Source: Nitrospirota bacterium (GTDB lineage Bacteria > Nitrospirota > Thermodesulfovibrionia > Thermodesulfovibrionales > Magnetobacteriaceae). From it: DNA of 15,241 nt. The stretch covers positions 1 through 15,241 of the forward strand of contig JADFXO010000060.1 of assembly GCA_015233485.1 (NCBI GenBank), given 5' to 3'. Below, one piece after another: positions 1-8,834 of the stretch (the first letter of the stretch is position 1; every line of letters begins with the position of its first letter). A model generated the notes under the pieces. It ran no database searches, was not told where the DNA came from, and saw only the letters and a program-made list of their open reading frames with translations. A program made the translations under genes and the position numbers.

Positions 1-40
1 CCTAATAGGTTAAAACATAATCTATTGTATGAGGAAAAAA

Positions 41-2269
41 ATGATGAAAAATAAAGAAGAAGGTGAACGTACAAGTCAAAAAAACCATGAGGAAGAGGCA
101 AGACATGAAAGGGAAATAAGGAGAGAGTCTGCCAAAATACAGAGGGATGTTTACATTAACAATGTACCAGAGTTTGGGCATGATAAAGCATTAAAAATGG
201 CACAAGACGCGGCAAATGAGTACGCATTAGAGGAAAATGCCAAGGCATACATTGTTCGCGGTAATTCCTCAAATACATTAATGATCAAACTCGCTAAGGC
301 TTTTAAAATAGATAAACATAAAGAAATACTGAACAGTCGTGCTAAAGGCTCTACGCTTGAAAAAATCGGAATTGATTACGGCCTCACCCGTGAAAGAGTA
401 CGTCAGATAGAATCTAAATATCTAAACAGCTTTGATAAATATTTAAAGTATAATCCCGATGATTTCTTAAATACTATTTGCAAACAAACAGGCTATGTGT
501 CTTTTGACCATATCAAGGAATCTTATGAAGATTTAAGTGATATATTTGTTCACTGCCTTAAAAAGACTAAAGCCATCAAAGCGCGTTGGTCTGATGCGTT
601 AAATGGTTTCTTGATTGGCGATAAGTTCGATTACCAGCAATTTGAAGATTCGCTTAAGGAATTACCCGATACACTAAACAGTTCGGAGTTAGAAGTGCTT
701 ATCACTTCTATTACAAATAAATTTAATCTGCCGGATGAGGCATTTAACAGTCTAAAAAATTATGTTTTAAGCTGGTATAACTCACAAGCTGGTATATTTC
801 TAAGAAAAACCATTCAGAATACCAATATATATCCTATTGTTATTGAAAAGTATTACCCAGACGGCATTAAACTGTTTGATGACTTTGAAATGAAACGATT
901 CAGAAGATACGTAAGCGAATTATTCAGAGATGTCATACTTCCGAATGACGACAGAGCTATTTGTGTGAGGATCATTGATAATACTGTATTATGCGGCAGA
1001 GGTAAATATATTTTACCGGATAGAATTAATATACAACCTGAATTATTACAAAAGATTCATGATTATATTCTTATGTCAGACAAAGAAATAATACTATATA
1101 GCGAACTATTCGAGCAGTTTAGAAATGACCTGTTAGAGAATACTAATATTACAAACAAACACTTTCTGCATGGGGTTTTGAAGTATAACTATACAGAGGA
1201 ATTCCTCTTTCGCAGGGATGTGTTACACCGTGATAAATACAGCAAATTGAACATACGGACCGCTATCGAAGAGTTTATAAGGGGAAAAGAACGGGTTGTC
1301 TCTAAAAATGAGCTTCGGGAAGAATTCAGAGGTATTACGGATATAGTCTTACACATGGCTATCTCTACTAATACGAATATAATTAGGTGGGAGTCGGGAC
1401 AATATCTGCATTCAAGTTTTCTTTTAATCAATCAAGCTGACAAGGAAAGATGTATGGCTATCGTCGAGCAAAATATGTTGGATACAGCGGTCTCAGCTCA
1501 GAAGATATTCGAAGTGTTTTGTGATAAGGAAGTCGACTTTTTAAGCAAAAATAATATATACAGCTATCTGTCTATGTTTGGAGTTTTAAAATTTATGATA
1601 GGCGACGAGTTCAATTTCGGACGTTCTATTATCAGCAAAAAGGGAATAGAGATACCTAATAAGCATCAGCTACTCATTGATTTTATAAGTGAGTATGAGA
1701 CATTTAAAATATCAGAACTTTTTGATTACTCTGATGAAATGGGCATTCAGATCCCGAATTTTGAGGCATTTCTCGATGAAATCAGCGATGAATACCTGCA
1801 AATAGACCGTGACTCTTGCGCGAAAAAAAGTCTTGTGAATATTTCATCAGACACTATATCTCGAATCGAAAACGCGACGATTAGATATATGCACGGCAAA
1901 GGTTATGTTGTATTAAAAAAAATCGATGATTTTATAAATTATCCAGAGATAGGATTAAGTTGGAACGTATTTCTCCTTAAGTCTATTATAAAAGAATACA
2001 GTACTGGGTTAAAAGTTATCGATTTTGGAGCGAAAGACTGGCGCAAGATGTCGCGTATTATTGTGGAAGCCGATAGAGGATTCGATACGTATGAGGATAT
2101 ACTACACCATGAATTACAAACAGAATCTGAGGCAATCCCTTTTAAGGATGTAAATGAAATTACGAAACACCTTAAAAGACAGGAATTGATAGGAAAAACG
2201 TTGCCAGAGTTTCTTTTTGAAAAAGGTATTATCAGGACAGACGAAAATGGTAATATCTTGATATGTTAA
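41..2269 (+). CDS. Sigma-70 region-4-like HTH protein at the head of the BREX-4 operon (742 aa)
   Basis: Unnamed protein, predicted cytoplasmic. The first ~25 residues are highly charged (Lys/Glu/Arg). Residues ~95-130 form a helix-turn-helix whose recognition helix reads TRERVRQIE (116-124), the signature of sigma-70 region 4.2, which normally contacts the -35 box. No region 2 (core-polymerase and -10 binding) is visible and the protein is far too long for an alternative sigma factor, so it is not a conventional one. The remaining ~600 residues resemble nothing I can name. A motif of type LHxVLK...FxFRRD (374-395) has a looser echo at 505-535 (YSYLSMFG...FNFGRS), and 420-456 (VSKNELREEF to SGQYL) looks like a winged helix, suggesting repeated small DNA-binding-type modules. 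I chose the ATG at 41 because GAGGA sits 5 nt upstream; an in-frame ATG at 29 would add four residues but lacks a ribosome site. The next gene follows after 39 nt on the same strand, so it is probably co-transcribed and is either the regulator or an accessory effector of the BREX genes. Confidence 0.8.
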   Translation: MMKNKEEGERTSQKNHEEEARHEREIRRESAKIQRDVYINNVPEFGHDKALKMAQDAANEYALEENAKAYIVRGNSSNTLMIKLAKAFKIDKHKEILNSRAKGSTLEKIGIDYGLTRERVRQIESKYLNSFDKYLKYNPDDFLNTICKQTGYVSFDHIKESYEDLSDIFVHCLKKTKAIKARWSDALNGFLIGDKFDYQQFEDSLKELPDTLNSSELEVLITSITNKFNLPDEAFNSLKNYVLSWYNSQAGIFLRKTIQNTNIYPIVIEKYYPDGIKLFDDFEMKRFRRYVSELFRDVILPNDDRAICVRIIDNTVLCGRGKYILPDRINIQPELLQKIHDYILMSDKEIILYSELFEQFRNDLLENTNITNKHFLHGVLKYNYTEEFLFRRDVLHRDKYSKLNIRTAIEEFIRGKERVVSKNELREEFRGITDIVLHMAISTNTNIIRWESGQYLHSSFLLINQADKERCMAIVEQNMLDTAVSAQKIFEVFCDKEVDFLSKNNIYSYLSMFGVLKFMIGDEFNFGRSIISKKGIEIPNKHQLLIDFISEYETFKISELFDYSDEMGIQIPNFEAFLDEISDEYLQIDRDSCAKKSLVNISSDTISRIENATIRYMHGKGYVVLKKIDDFINYPEIGLSWNVFLLKSIIKEYSTGLKVIDFGAKDWRKMSRIIVEADRGFDTYEDILHHELQTESEAIPFKDVNEITKHLKRQELIGKTLPEFLFEKGIIRTDENGNILIC

Positions 2270-2295
2270 CCGAAGGGATGCCGAATGTTCACTAT

Positions 2296-2303
2296 GGGAG
2301 AGG
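2296..2303 (+). promoter_or_regulatory. Ribosome binding site deciding the brxP start
   Basis: GGGAGAGG lies 5 nt before the ATG at 2309, whose product begins MYNYEWD. An in-frame ATG at 2285 (with GAAGGG 7 nt upstream) would add eight residues. The Trp-Asp-x-Glu-Thr-Gly-Gly N-terminus follows directly after the 2309 start and looks like the natural protein beginning, so I prefer it. Confidence 0.6.
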
Positions 2304-2308
2304 CGGGG

Positions 2309-4627
2309 ATGTATAACTACGAATGGGACGCTGAGACGGGCGGATATCTGCTTACGACCAGAATGTTGGGGATTACGAGGCAGCTGCGTCCCGTGTTCTA
2401 CGAAGAGTTAGAGCTGTTGGGATTTAATAAATACTGGAGCTATCCCAAGACAGACAAACCTCTGTTATGGGCTGAAACAAGGCGGTACATCTACCAAGGG
2501 CGGCTTGTTGCTGAGGCAAATACCGGAGGATTATATACTGCCCCCGATGTCAAAATATATGAGAAAGGTTTAGAGCTTCAGCCCGTTGACGTCCCCGCCA
2601 TGATAAACAAAAATAAACCCCTGCTCAACGGAGTTGTACAAAGCACACTTGAAACTATATACAGGATTTTCAAAGAGTATAAAGCGAAAAATATAGACGT
2701 ATTTTATGTTGCTTTCAGCGGAGGCAAGGATTCCCTTGTACTGCTCGATTTGGTACAGAGGGCGTTGCCGCATAATGAATTTAAGGTAGTGTTCAGCGAT
2801 ACTACGATGGAAGTCTCGGACACCTATGAGGCCGTTGAGAAGGCTCAAAAACGCTGGGCAACTCTTGAGTTTCATACATCAAGATCGCACATGGCCGCCA
2901 AAGACTCATGGGAGTTGTTTGGCCCGCCAAGCAGGACGCAGCGCTGGTGCTGCAGTGTGCATAAATCCGCCCCCGCGATACTGCTGCTACGGAAGCTTAT
3001 TGGCAAGGCTGACTTAAAGACCCTCGTGTTTGACGGCGTGCGCGCGGAGGAAAGCACCGCCCGCGCCTCGTATTCCATCATATCAGACGGCAATAAACAT
3101 TTAACGCAGGTAAACTGTAGTCCTTTGTTGGAATGGAATACCGCTGAGCTATACCTGTACATCTTGGAACATGACCTGTTATTGAACAATGCCTACAGAT
3201 ATGGGGCAATCAGAGTTGGGTGTTCGATGTGTCCTATGGCGTCATCCTGGTGGGAATATATTGCAAACAGTGTTTACCATGACTATACGTATCCATTCAT
3301 TGAAATTATCGACAACAACGCAAAACAGAAGTTTTCAGTGAGTGCCGAGAGAAAAAAATACCTAAATACGGGCGGATGGAAAGGGCGGGTTGCCGGCAGG
3401 GATTTAAACGCTGGCGGCAATAGGGTAGTCGAACAATACGACGGTAAAACGTTGATAATGTACATTAATGGAAAACACGTTGATTGGATGGAATGGATTA
3501 AAGCCATAGGCGATGTTGTTTCAGAAGGAAAGAATGAGTACTCAATAAAATACAAAAACAATCTCTATAGATTTAAAGTTGAAGAGATAAATGACGGACT
3601 GAAGGTATCAATCGAAAATCATTTAATTACGAAAGACTCTATTCGCTTTATTTATTTATTCAAAAATGTGTACAATAAGGCTGCTTACTGTGTGCGTTGC
3701 AAAGTTTGCATGGTTGAATGTAGATTTGGCGCGTTGAAAATAGATGCGGATAGAGTTACAATACAAGATACTTGCAGACATTGCGAAAGTTGTCTTGATA
3801 AGACGAAGGGATGTCTGGCTGCGAAATCGTTACATGTAACGGCTGGGGGGAAAAATATGATCTTAAAGGGGATTAACAGGTATCAGCATTTTGGTTTTCG
3901 CAAAGAGTGGCTGGAATATTTTGTTGAACTTGGAAATGATAAATTCTGGAGTTGTGGCAAGTTGGGGAAATATCAGTTTGACGGATTTAAGGTGTGGATG
4001 AAAGAGGCTGGCATTACTTCCAGCAATTCGATAACTCCCTTAGGTTCTGAGATTGCTCGTTTCGGCGCAAAGGATATTCGTGTTTGGGCGATTATTTTTA
4101 ACAATCTTGTCTATAGCTCAACAATAGTCAAATGGTATGTTCAAAACATCGATTTTGGTGTTGAATATAAAATTGTTGATATTATAACAATGCTCGGTGA
4201 AAGCCATTCGATCTCAACAAGGGAAAATGCCGTTATGTCATTAAAAGAGACATTCAAGACCTCACCAATCGGTATTGAGCTTGGCGCGGGTGTATATGAA
4301 TTGAAGGGAAAGGCGATTATGGCAGTTACGCGCACCGCGTGGAGAGAGCCTGACCCTGTCGTTATTTTATACAGCCTGTATAAATTTGCCGAGGTGAGCG
4401 ATGGTTATTACAGTTTTACACTGACGGAGCTTTTAAATGATAACGGTGAACGTGTGGGGATTAGTCCTGCTCAGATTTTTGGCATAGGAAAAGATACATT
4501 AAAACAAATAGTTCAGGGCCTCGCTATCGATTATCCTGACTTCATAGGCGCGGCTTTCAATAAGGACCTGGACAACATAAACCTAAGAAAAGAACAGACA
4601 TCACTTGATGTCCTTAAATTATTATGA
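2309..4627 (+). CDS. brxP: BrxP: PP-loop (PAPS reductase/DndC-like) enzyme fused to ferredoxin and DUF4007-like domains
   Basis: A 772-residue BREX type 4 hallmark protein. After a ~120-residue N-terminal domain, the PP-loop SGGKDS (137-142) marks an ATP pyrophosphatase that adenylates a substrate for sulfur transfer or reduction. QRWCCSVHKSAP (C214, C215), FDGVRAEES (241-249) and GCSMCP (C305, C308) match the conserved positions of PAPS reductase/DndC-type enzymes; the cysteines probably bind an iron-sulfur cluster. Residues 461-502 hold eight further cysteines in CX2CX2CX3C and CX2CX2CX6C patterns, a ferredoxin-like segment for one or two 4Fe-4S clusters. The last ~250 residues (HFGFRKEWLEYF at ~520 onward) resemble DUF4007, seen elsewhere with DndC-like proteins. 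By family analogy it may insert sulfur into the DNA backbone or another substrate, with a cysteine desulfurase supplied in trans since none is in the window; this is inference. It is followed 20 nt later by the BrxC-type ATPase gene. All catalytic and cluster residues look intact. Confidence 0.88.
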   Translation: MYNYEWDAETGGYLLTTRMLGITRQLRPVFYEELELLGFNKYWSYPKTDKPLLWAETRRYIYQGRLVAEANTGGLYTAPDVKIYEKGLELQPVDVPAMINKNKPLLNGVVQSTLETIYRIFKEYKAKNIDVFYVAFSGGKDSLVLLDLVQRALPHNEFKVVFSDTTMEVSDTYEAVEKAQKRWATLEFHTSRSHMAAKDSWELFGPPSRTQRWCCSVHKSAPAILLLRKLIGKADLKTLVFDGVRAEESTARASYSIISDGNKHLTQVNCSPLLEWNTAELYLYILEHDLLLNNAYRYGAIRVGCSMCPMASSWWEYIANSVYHDYTYPFIEIIDNNAKQKFSVSAERKKYLNTGGWKGRVAGRDLNAGGNRVVEQYDGKTLIMYINGKHVDWMEWIKAIGDVVSEGKNEYSIKYKNNLYRFKVEEINDGLKVSIENHLITKDSIRFIYLFKNVYNKAAYCVRCKVCMVECRFGALKIDADRVTIQDTCRHCESCLDKTKGCLAAKSLHVTAGGKNMILKGINRYQHFGFRKEWLEYFVELGNDKFWSCGKLGKYQFDGFKVWMKEAGITSSNSITPLGSEIARFGAKDIRVWAIIFNNLVYSSTIVKWYVQNIDFGVEYKIVDIITMLGESHSISTRENAVMSLKETFKTSPIGIELGAGVYELKGKAIMAVTRTAWREPDPVVILYSLYKFAEVSDGYYSFTLTELLNDNGERVGISPAQIFGIGKDTLKQIVQGLAIDYPDFIGAAFNKDLDNINLRKEQTSLDVLKLL

Positions 4628-4647
4628 CGCTGGGGGATATACTATAG

Positions 4648-7600
4648 ATGGCAAGGTTATATAAAGATTATATTTCAGTGGATAAGCATTTTTTCCCTGT
4701 GTTCAGCAAGAATCTGGACACCAAGTATCCCGATCATTGGAAGGCATTTGTGCCGCACGATACTTTTAAAGATATATTAAGCGACCTCGCTGGCTCACTA
4801 GAGATGGCATCTACTCAAAGTAGGCGCTCTCTATGGATTTCCGGCGCTTACGGCACTGGTAAAACCTATGCTTCGTTTGCTATTAAGCATATATTAGAGG
4901 ACGATATAGGGGATGTAAACGAGTATTTTCAAAAACAGGGAATTGGCCAAACTATCTCTAACCGCCTCACAAGCCTGAAACATAAGGGCACTATATTAGT
5001 CGTCCACAGATCGACGTCATCAGGTATTACCGGTGATAACAAGCTGTTCGGCGCCATACAAGAATCCATAAAGCAGGCGCTGAAAAATAAGGGCTATCAA
5101 TATTTGGGAGGTAAAAGTCTTTTCGCCAATATACTAGACAGACTTACTAACCCCGATTCCCCGTTTAATTTTACCGGTGCGTTCAACCTGCATAAAGAAA
5201 AATTTACCGAATACTCTGGCCCAGAGGCAGTTATAAAAGACCTCAAAGAGCTGGATATCGATGGCGAACTTGATTTATTAGATAGAATAATTGAGGTCGC
5301 CGATATTTCAGGCTTTAATTTTTCACAAGACCCCGACGATGTCATTGCCTGGATAAAAGACATCATTGAAGGAAACAAGCTCCACGCGATTGTGTTTATT
5401 TGGGATGAATTTACCGAGTTCTTTAAGAATAATCAAAACGCCCTGACCGGCCTTCAGGAGTTGGCACAGGCATCGTTTACTATTCCGTTTTATTTTTTGC
5501 TGATAACACACTTAACACATTCTCAGGTTATACCTGCCGCTGACTCAAGAAAAAAGATTGAGGCGCGTTTTAAACTTCGGACAATAGAAATGCCCGATAC
5601 GACAGCATTTATGCTCATGGGTAATGCGATACAAGCCGCACCTGAGCTTACTGATGAGTGGAATAACATAGTTCTGGATTTATGGACAAGGGTGCAAAGA
5701 ATTATTCCCACAAGTATGATACATGATATTAAAAGGGAGGAATTAAGGGCAATATTACCTATTCACCCGTATGCCGCGTATATGCTAAAGGTAATCTCTG
5801 CAACTATCAGCTCTAACCAACGAACTATGTTTCAGTTCCTGTGCGGTGAGACAGGGCAAGGCGCAGAGAGCAAGCGTAACTTCCGCTGGTACATTGAAAA
5901 TCACTCAATAGATGATTGGCAGTATCTAACCACTGATTATATCTGGGATTATTTTTTTCATCTCGACAATCCAGACCTCGACGAAACTACCAGAAATACC
6001 ATTAGCCACTATTCTACCTATGAAAATCAATGCGACGACGAAGACGATAAAAGGGTGTTAAAAACTATGCTCCTCTTATACGCGATGCAGCAAAAAAGAG
6101 GCGGAGGCATTGGAAGCGCCCTCTCTAATTTACTCAGGCCTACAATTTATTATATATCAGCGGCCTTTGAGGGAACAGCCATACATGACAAGCTGCGTAT
6201 TATTATGGATAAGTTTGTTAAAAAGGGTGTCTTGGGAAGTATCCCTGAAAGAAACGATATTTTATACGTTACTCAAACCAGTACCATAGATAAGGAAGAG
6301 CTTGACCGGATAAGGGAGAAGATATTAAAAGACATCCCGTTTGAAAGGATTGTTAGGGATTGTGGCATAAATAGCCGCTATGATTTTTCAGGATACTTAA
6401 AGACACGTTGCGTTACCGTGACTGCCACAAATACAGATATTAGGAAGAAACTTTACGACTTGGCCGGAAAATTACCGCCAAACAAGCTCCTTATCATTGT
6501 CTTATACGCAAAAAATGATGAGGACTCATCAAAAAATCATGATATTATCAGTCAATTGCTGCAAGAGTACAAAGGCGACATCGTTATCGCTGACATGTCG
6601 TCACAGCCCTTAGGGCAGCAGAGCTATAATAATTACATTGATTTAAAAGCAAGGGCGGAATATTTTTCTAAGAAAGACCATCATCAGGTGAAACTATATG
6701 ATGCTAACGCTAATGGAGTCATTGCCGAGTGGATACAAAAGTTAGACGTAACAACTGTTTCACTATATACTAAAGGAGAGATGCCGGTTCAGATAAAAGG
6801 CACAGCTAATTTTAGAGAGAAGATTAAAGAGATCAACAAAAAGTTATATCCAAATGGGCTTGAGACAGTTACGGATATGGATAAATTATTTGCAGAAGAT
6901 GGTTATAAGGAAATAACAGCCATAATGGGTATGGACAAAAAGGAAATTTCTTCAAATTATAAATACCTCGATGCTATCAAGAATAAACTTAAAGAGGCAA
7001 CCCTGTGGCACAGCCACAACTACGAGAAAACAAATCCATCTCATTCAGTCTCTCAAATGAAGACAGCCATCGAAGAGTTAATTAAGGCTGAATTCGATAA
7101 AACCAACTCTGTGGAGATAACAAATATTTGGAGTACTATGCAGGCAAGACCATTTGGGTTAATGAGCTGCGTTGGGTCGGTGTTTCTTTTGGGTTTTTTA
7201 CTTAAGGAATACGCAGACACCAAGTATTACAGAAATGATGAGACAAACACAGTTCCACTGACACATGATGGTTTGGCAGATATGATCTTTAATCTTGTCA
7301 AAGGAATATCTAAGAACAGTAATTTACGTATTGTTAGAATGACCCCAGAGCACGAAATATTTTGCAGCGTTACGGCAGATGTTTTTAATATAATAGGAAG
7401 AAACTCTATCCAAGACATCTCACATGGCTTGAATATGCGTATATCTAAAATAAATTTCCCTCTGTGGGCGATAAGAGACTATATGGAAGAAAGGTATGCC
7501 TTAGGGTTAAAAGACGCGATAATACAAATAGTCGATCTGCTTTGTGAGTTTGTTTCTTCTAAAAAGAACGATGGACATGATAATACAAAAATTGCCGAGG

Positions 7601-8832
7601 AAATCGCTCGGCTTTATCAAAAGAATGCTGGGATTAAGGACAATCTGATACAAGTGGTAACCGCAGATAATATGAAGATCGGCATGGATATTTATATCGG
7701 GCGGCAAAAAGCGGAGATTAAGACGATTGCGGACAAATTAGGGATTGGCAATATGGGCTATATAGGCGATCTTAAAGCGAAATTATCTGCCGACGCGTCA
7801 TGGCTCTGGGATAAAAGCGACATTGATAATAAGATTGACGAGGTCTATGAGGATTACAGACTAATCGATGCAATAAACAGGATTTTGACCAGCCCTGTAT
7901 CTGATTTGGAAGCTACAGCACATAAAATTAAAGCAAAAATGAGCGCGTTTAAAATGCCTTTTGATTTTTTTAAAGACAGCTGTAAAGCAATTAACCAGCT
8001 TTTCGTTTATTTAATCGATATTTATAAGGTAGACAGCTTGAAAAATACTAACAAAACCACGCTTACAAATGAACTGGAGCAACACGCAGAAGCCTTGAAT
8101 CAACTTTATGATAATCAATATCAAATCTTTAGCGACAAGCTGCCGGATGTCCTAAACGAACCGCTCTCGGACGAGGAGTGTGTCCATATCTTCAAAAAAA
8201 TGGAATCAAATTCTATTGAAAAATCACTGGAGCAATATCTTCAAGAATTAAAACAATGCCATTATGAGCTTCAAAAAAATAAAAGCTTTAAATTACTACT
8301 GGATAAGTGGAAAGAGTTAACAGGTACTGAAACACCAAGGAAATGGTCTGAGAGCAAGAGGATACCAGTATTGTGCTTATTTAGCAACGAACTACAAGAG
8401 GCGGCGAATGTGTTTGGTATTATCAACAAGACATTGACCACATCAGACAGGAAATATATAGACAACGCGATAAAGTTCTTAAAACAAAACCAAAATATTG
8501 CTAAACTGAACGATATTGACTTATGTAATAAGACATTTAAGAAGTTTATATCCGGTGGATATGCAGAGATTTTTACAGAGTCAGACATCGAAGATTTAAA
8601 GAATATCCTGCAAAGTGAATCTCCAAATATCTATAACTGGTATTATGATAGAGATAAATTTACAGATAAAATTGAAAAAATAGGAAATGAAAAATACAAG
8701 GACGGCTACTACAAAAAGGTATTCGACGAAATAGACAATCTAACACCAGAAAAGGCTAAAGAATACCTGAAGGAACTTATAAAAAACGAACCCCTCGTTG
8801 GAATTCGCATCATGAAATCAAGTAAGTCATAA
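4648..8832 (+). CDS. brxC: BrxC/PglY-type P-loop ATPase of BREX type 4
   Basis: A 1394-residue cytoplasmic P-loop NTPase. Walker A is GAYGTGKT (66-73) after the strand LWIS; Walker B is IVFIWDEF with Asp253-Glu254; FYFLLITHLTH near 283-293 fits sensor 1. These sit within the first ~300 residues, as in BrxC/PglY proteins. The long remainder is mostly helical, charged and coiled-coil-like towards ~1080-1260. It ends LVGIRIMKSSKS, and nothing suggests truncation. In BREX systems BrxC/PglY is an essential ATPase of unclear mechanism, thought to couple ATP hydrolysis to assembly or action of the complex with PglZ. GGGGGA lies 10 nt upstream of the ATG. The next gene begins 2 nt after the stop without a clear ribosome site of its own, which implies translational coupling. 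Family membership rests on motifs, size and neighbours; a DUF499/PglY-like naming is also possible. Confidence 0.85.
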   Translation: MARLYKDYISVDKHFFPVFSKNLDTKYPDHWKAFVPHDTFKDILSDLAGSLEMASTQSRRSLWISGAYGTGKTYASFAIKHILEDDIGDVNEYFQKQGIGQTISNRLTSLKHKGTILVVHRSTSSGITGDNKLFGAIQESIKQALKNKGYQYLGGKSLFANILDRLTNPDSPFNFTGAFNLHKEKFTEYSGPEAVIKDLKELDIDGELDLLDRIIEVADISGFNFSQDPDDVIAWIKDIIEGNKLHAIVFIWDEFTEFFKNNQNALTGLQELAQASFTIPFYFLLITHLTHSQVIPAADSRKKIEARFKLRTIEMPDTTAFMLMGNAIQAAPELTDEWNNIVLDLWTRVQRIIPTSMIHDIKREELRAILPIHPYAAYMLKVISATISSNQRTMFQFLCGETGQGAESKRNFRWYIENHSIDDWQYLTTDYIWDYFFHLDNPDLDETTRNTISHYSTYENQCDDEDDKRVLKTMLLLYAMQQKRGGGIGSALSNLLRPTIYYISAAFEGTAIHDKLRIIMDKFVKKGVLGSIPERNDILYVTQTSTIDKEELDRIREKILKDIPFERIVRDCGINSRYDFSGYLKTRCVTVTATNTDIRKKLYDLAGKLPPNKLLIIVLYAKNDEDSSKNHDIISQLLQEYKGDIVIADMSSQPLGQQSYNNYIDLKARAEYFSKKDHHQVKLYDANANGVIAEWIQKLDVTTVSLYTKGEMPVQIKGTANFREKIKEINKKLYPNGLETVTDMDKLFAEDGYKEITAIMGMDKKEISSNYKYLDAIKNKLKEATLWHSHNYEKTNPSHSVSQMKTAIEELIKAEFDKTNSVEITNIWSTMQARPFGLMSCVGSVFLLGFLLKEYADTKYYRNDETNTVPLTHDGLADMIFNLVKGISKNSNLRIVRMTPEHEIFCSVTADVFNIIGRNSIQDISHGLNMRISKINFPLWAIRDYMEERYALGLKDAIIQIVDLLCEFVSSKKNDGHDNTKIAEEIARLYQKNAGIKDNLIQVVTADNMKIGMDIYIGRQKAEIKTIADKLGIGNMGYIGDLKAKLSADASWLWDKSDIDNKIDEVYEDYRLIDAINRILTSPVSDLEATAHKIKAKMSAFKMPFDFFKDSCKAINQLFVYLIDIYKVDSLKNTNKTTLTNELEQHAEALNQLYDNQYQIFSDKLPDVLNEPLSDEECVHIFKKMESNSIEKSLEQYLQELKQCHYELQKNKSFKLLLDKWKELTGTETPRKWSESKRIPVLCLFSNELQEAANVFGIINKTLTTSDRKYIDNAIKFLKQNQNIAKLNDIDLCNKTFKKFISGGYAEIFTESDIEDLKNILQSESPNIYNWYYDRDKFTDKIEKIGNEKYKDGYYKKVFDEIDNLTPEKAKEYLKELIKNEPLVGIRIMKSSKS

Positions 8833-8834
8833 CC

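Noticed and set aside
41..2269. Annotating the first gene as an RNA polymerase sigma factor
   Set aside because: Only a region-4-like helix-turn-helix is present; region 2 is not visible and the length and remaining sequence do not fit a sigma factor.
2309..4627. Reading the PP-loop protein as an assimilatory PAPS reductase (CysH) or as DndC of a Dnd system
   Set aside because: CysH is ~240 residues without ferredoxin or DUF4007-like parts, no sulfate-assimilation genes are nearby, and no dndB, dndD or dndE is present. The neighbours are BREX genes.
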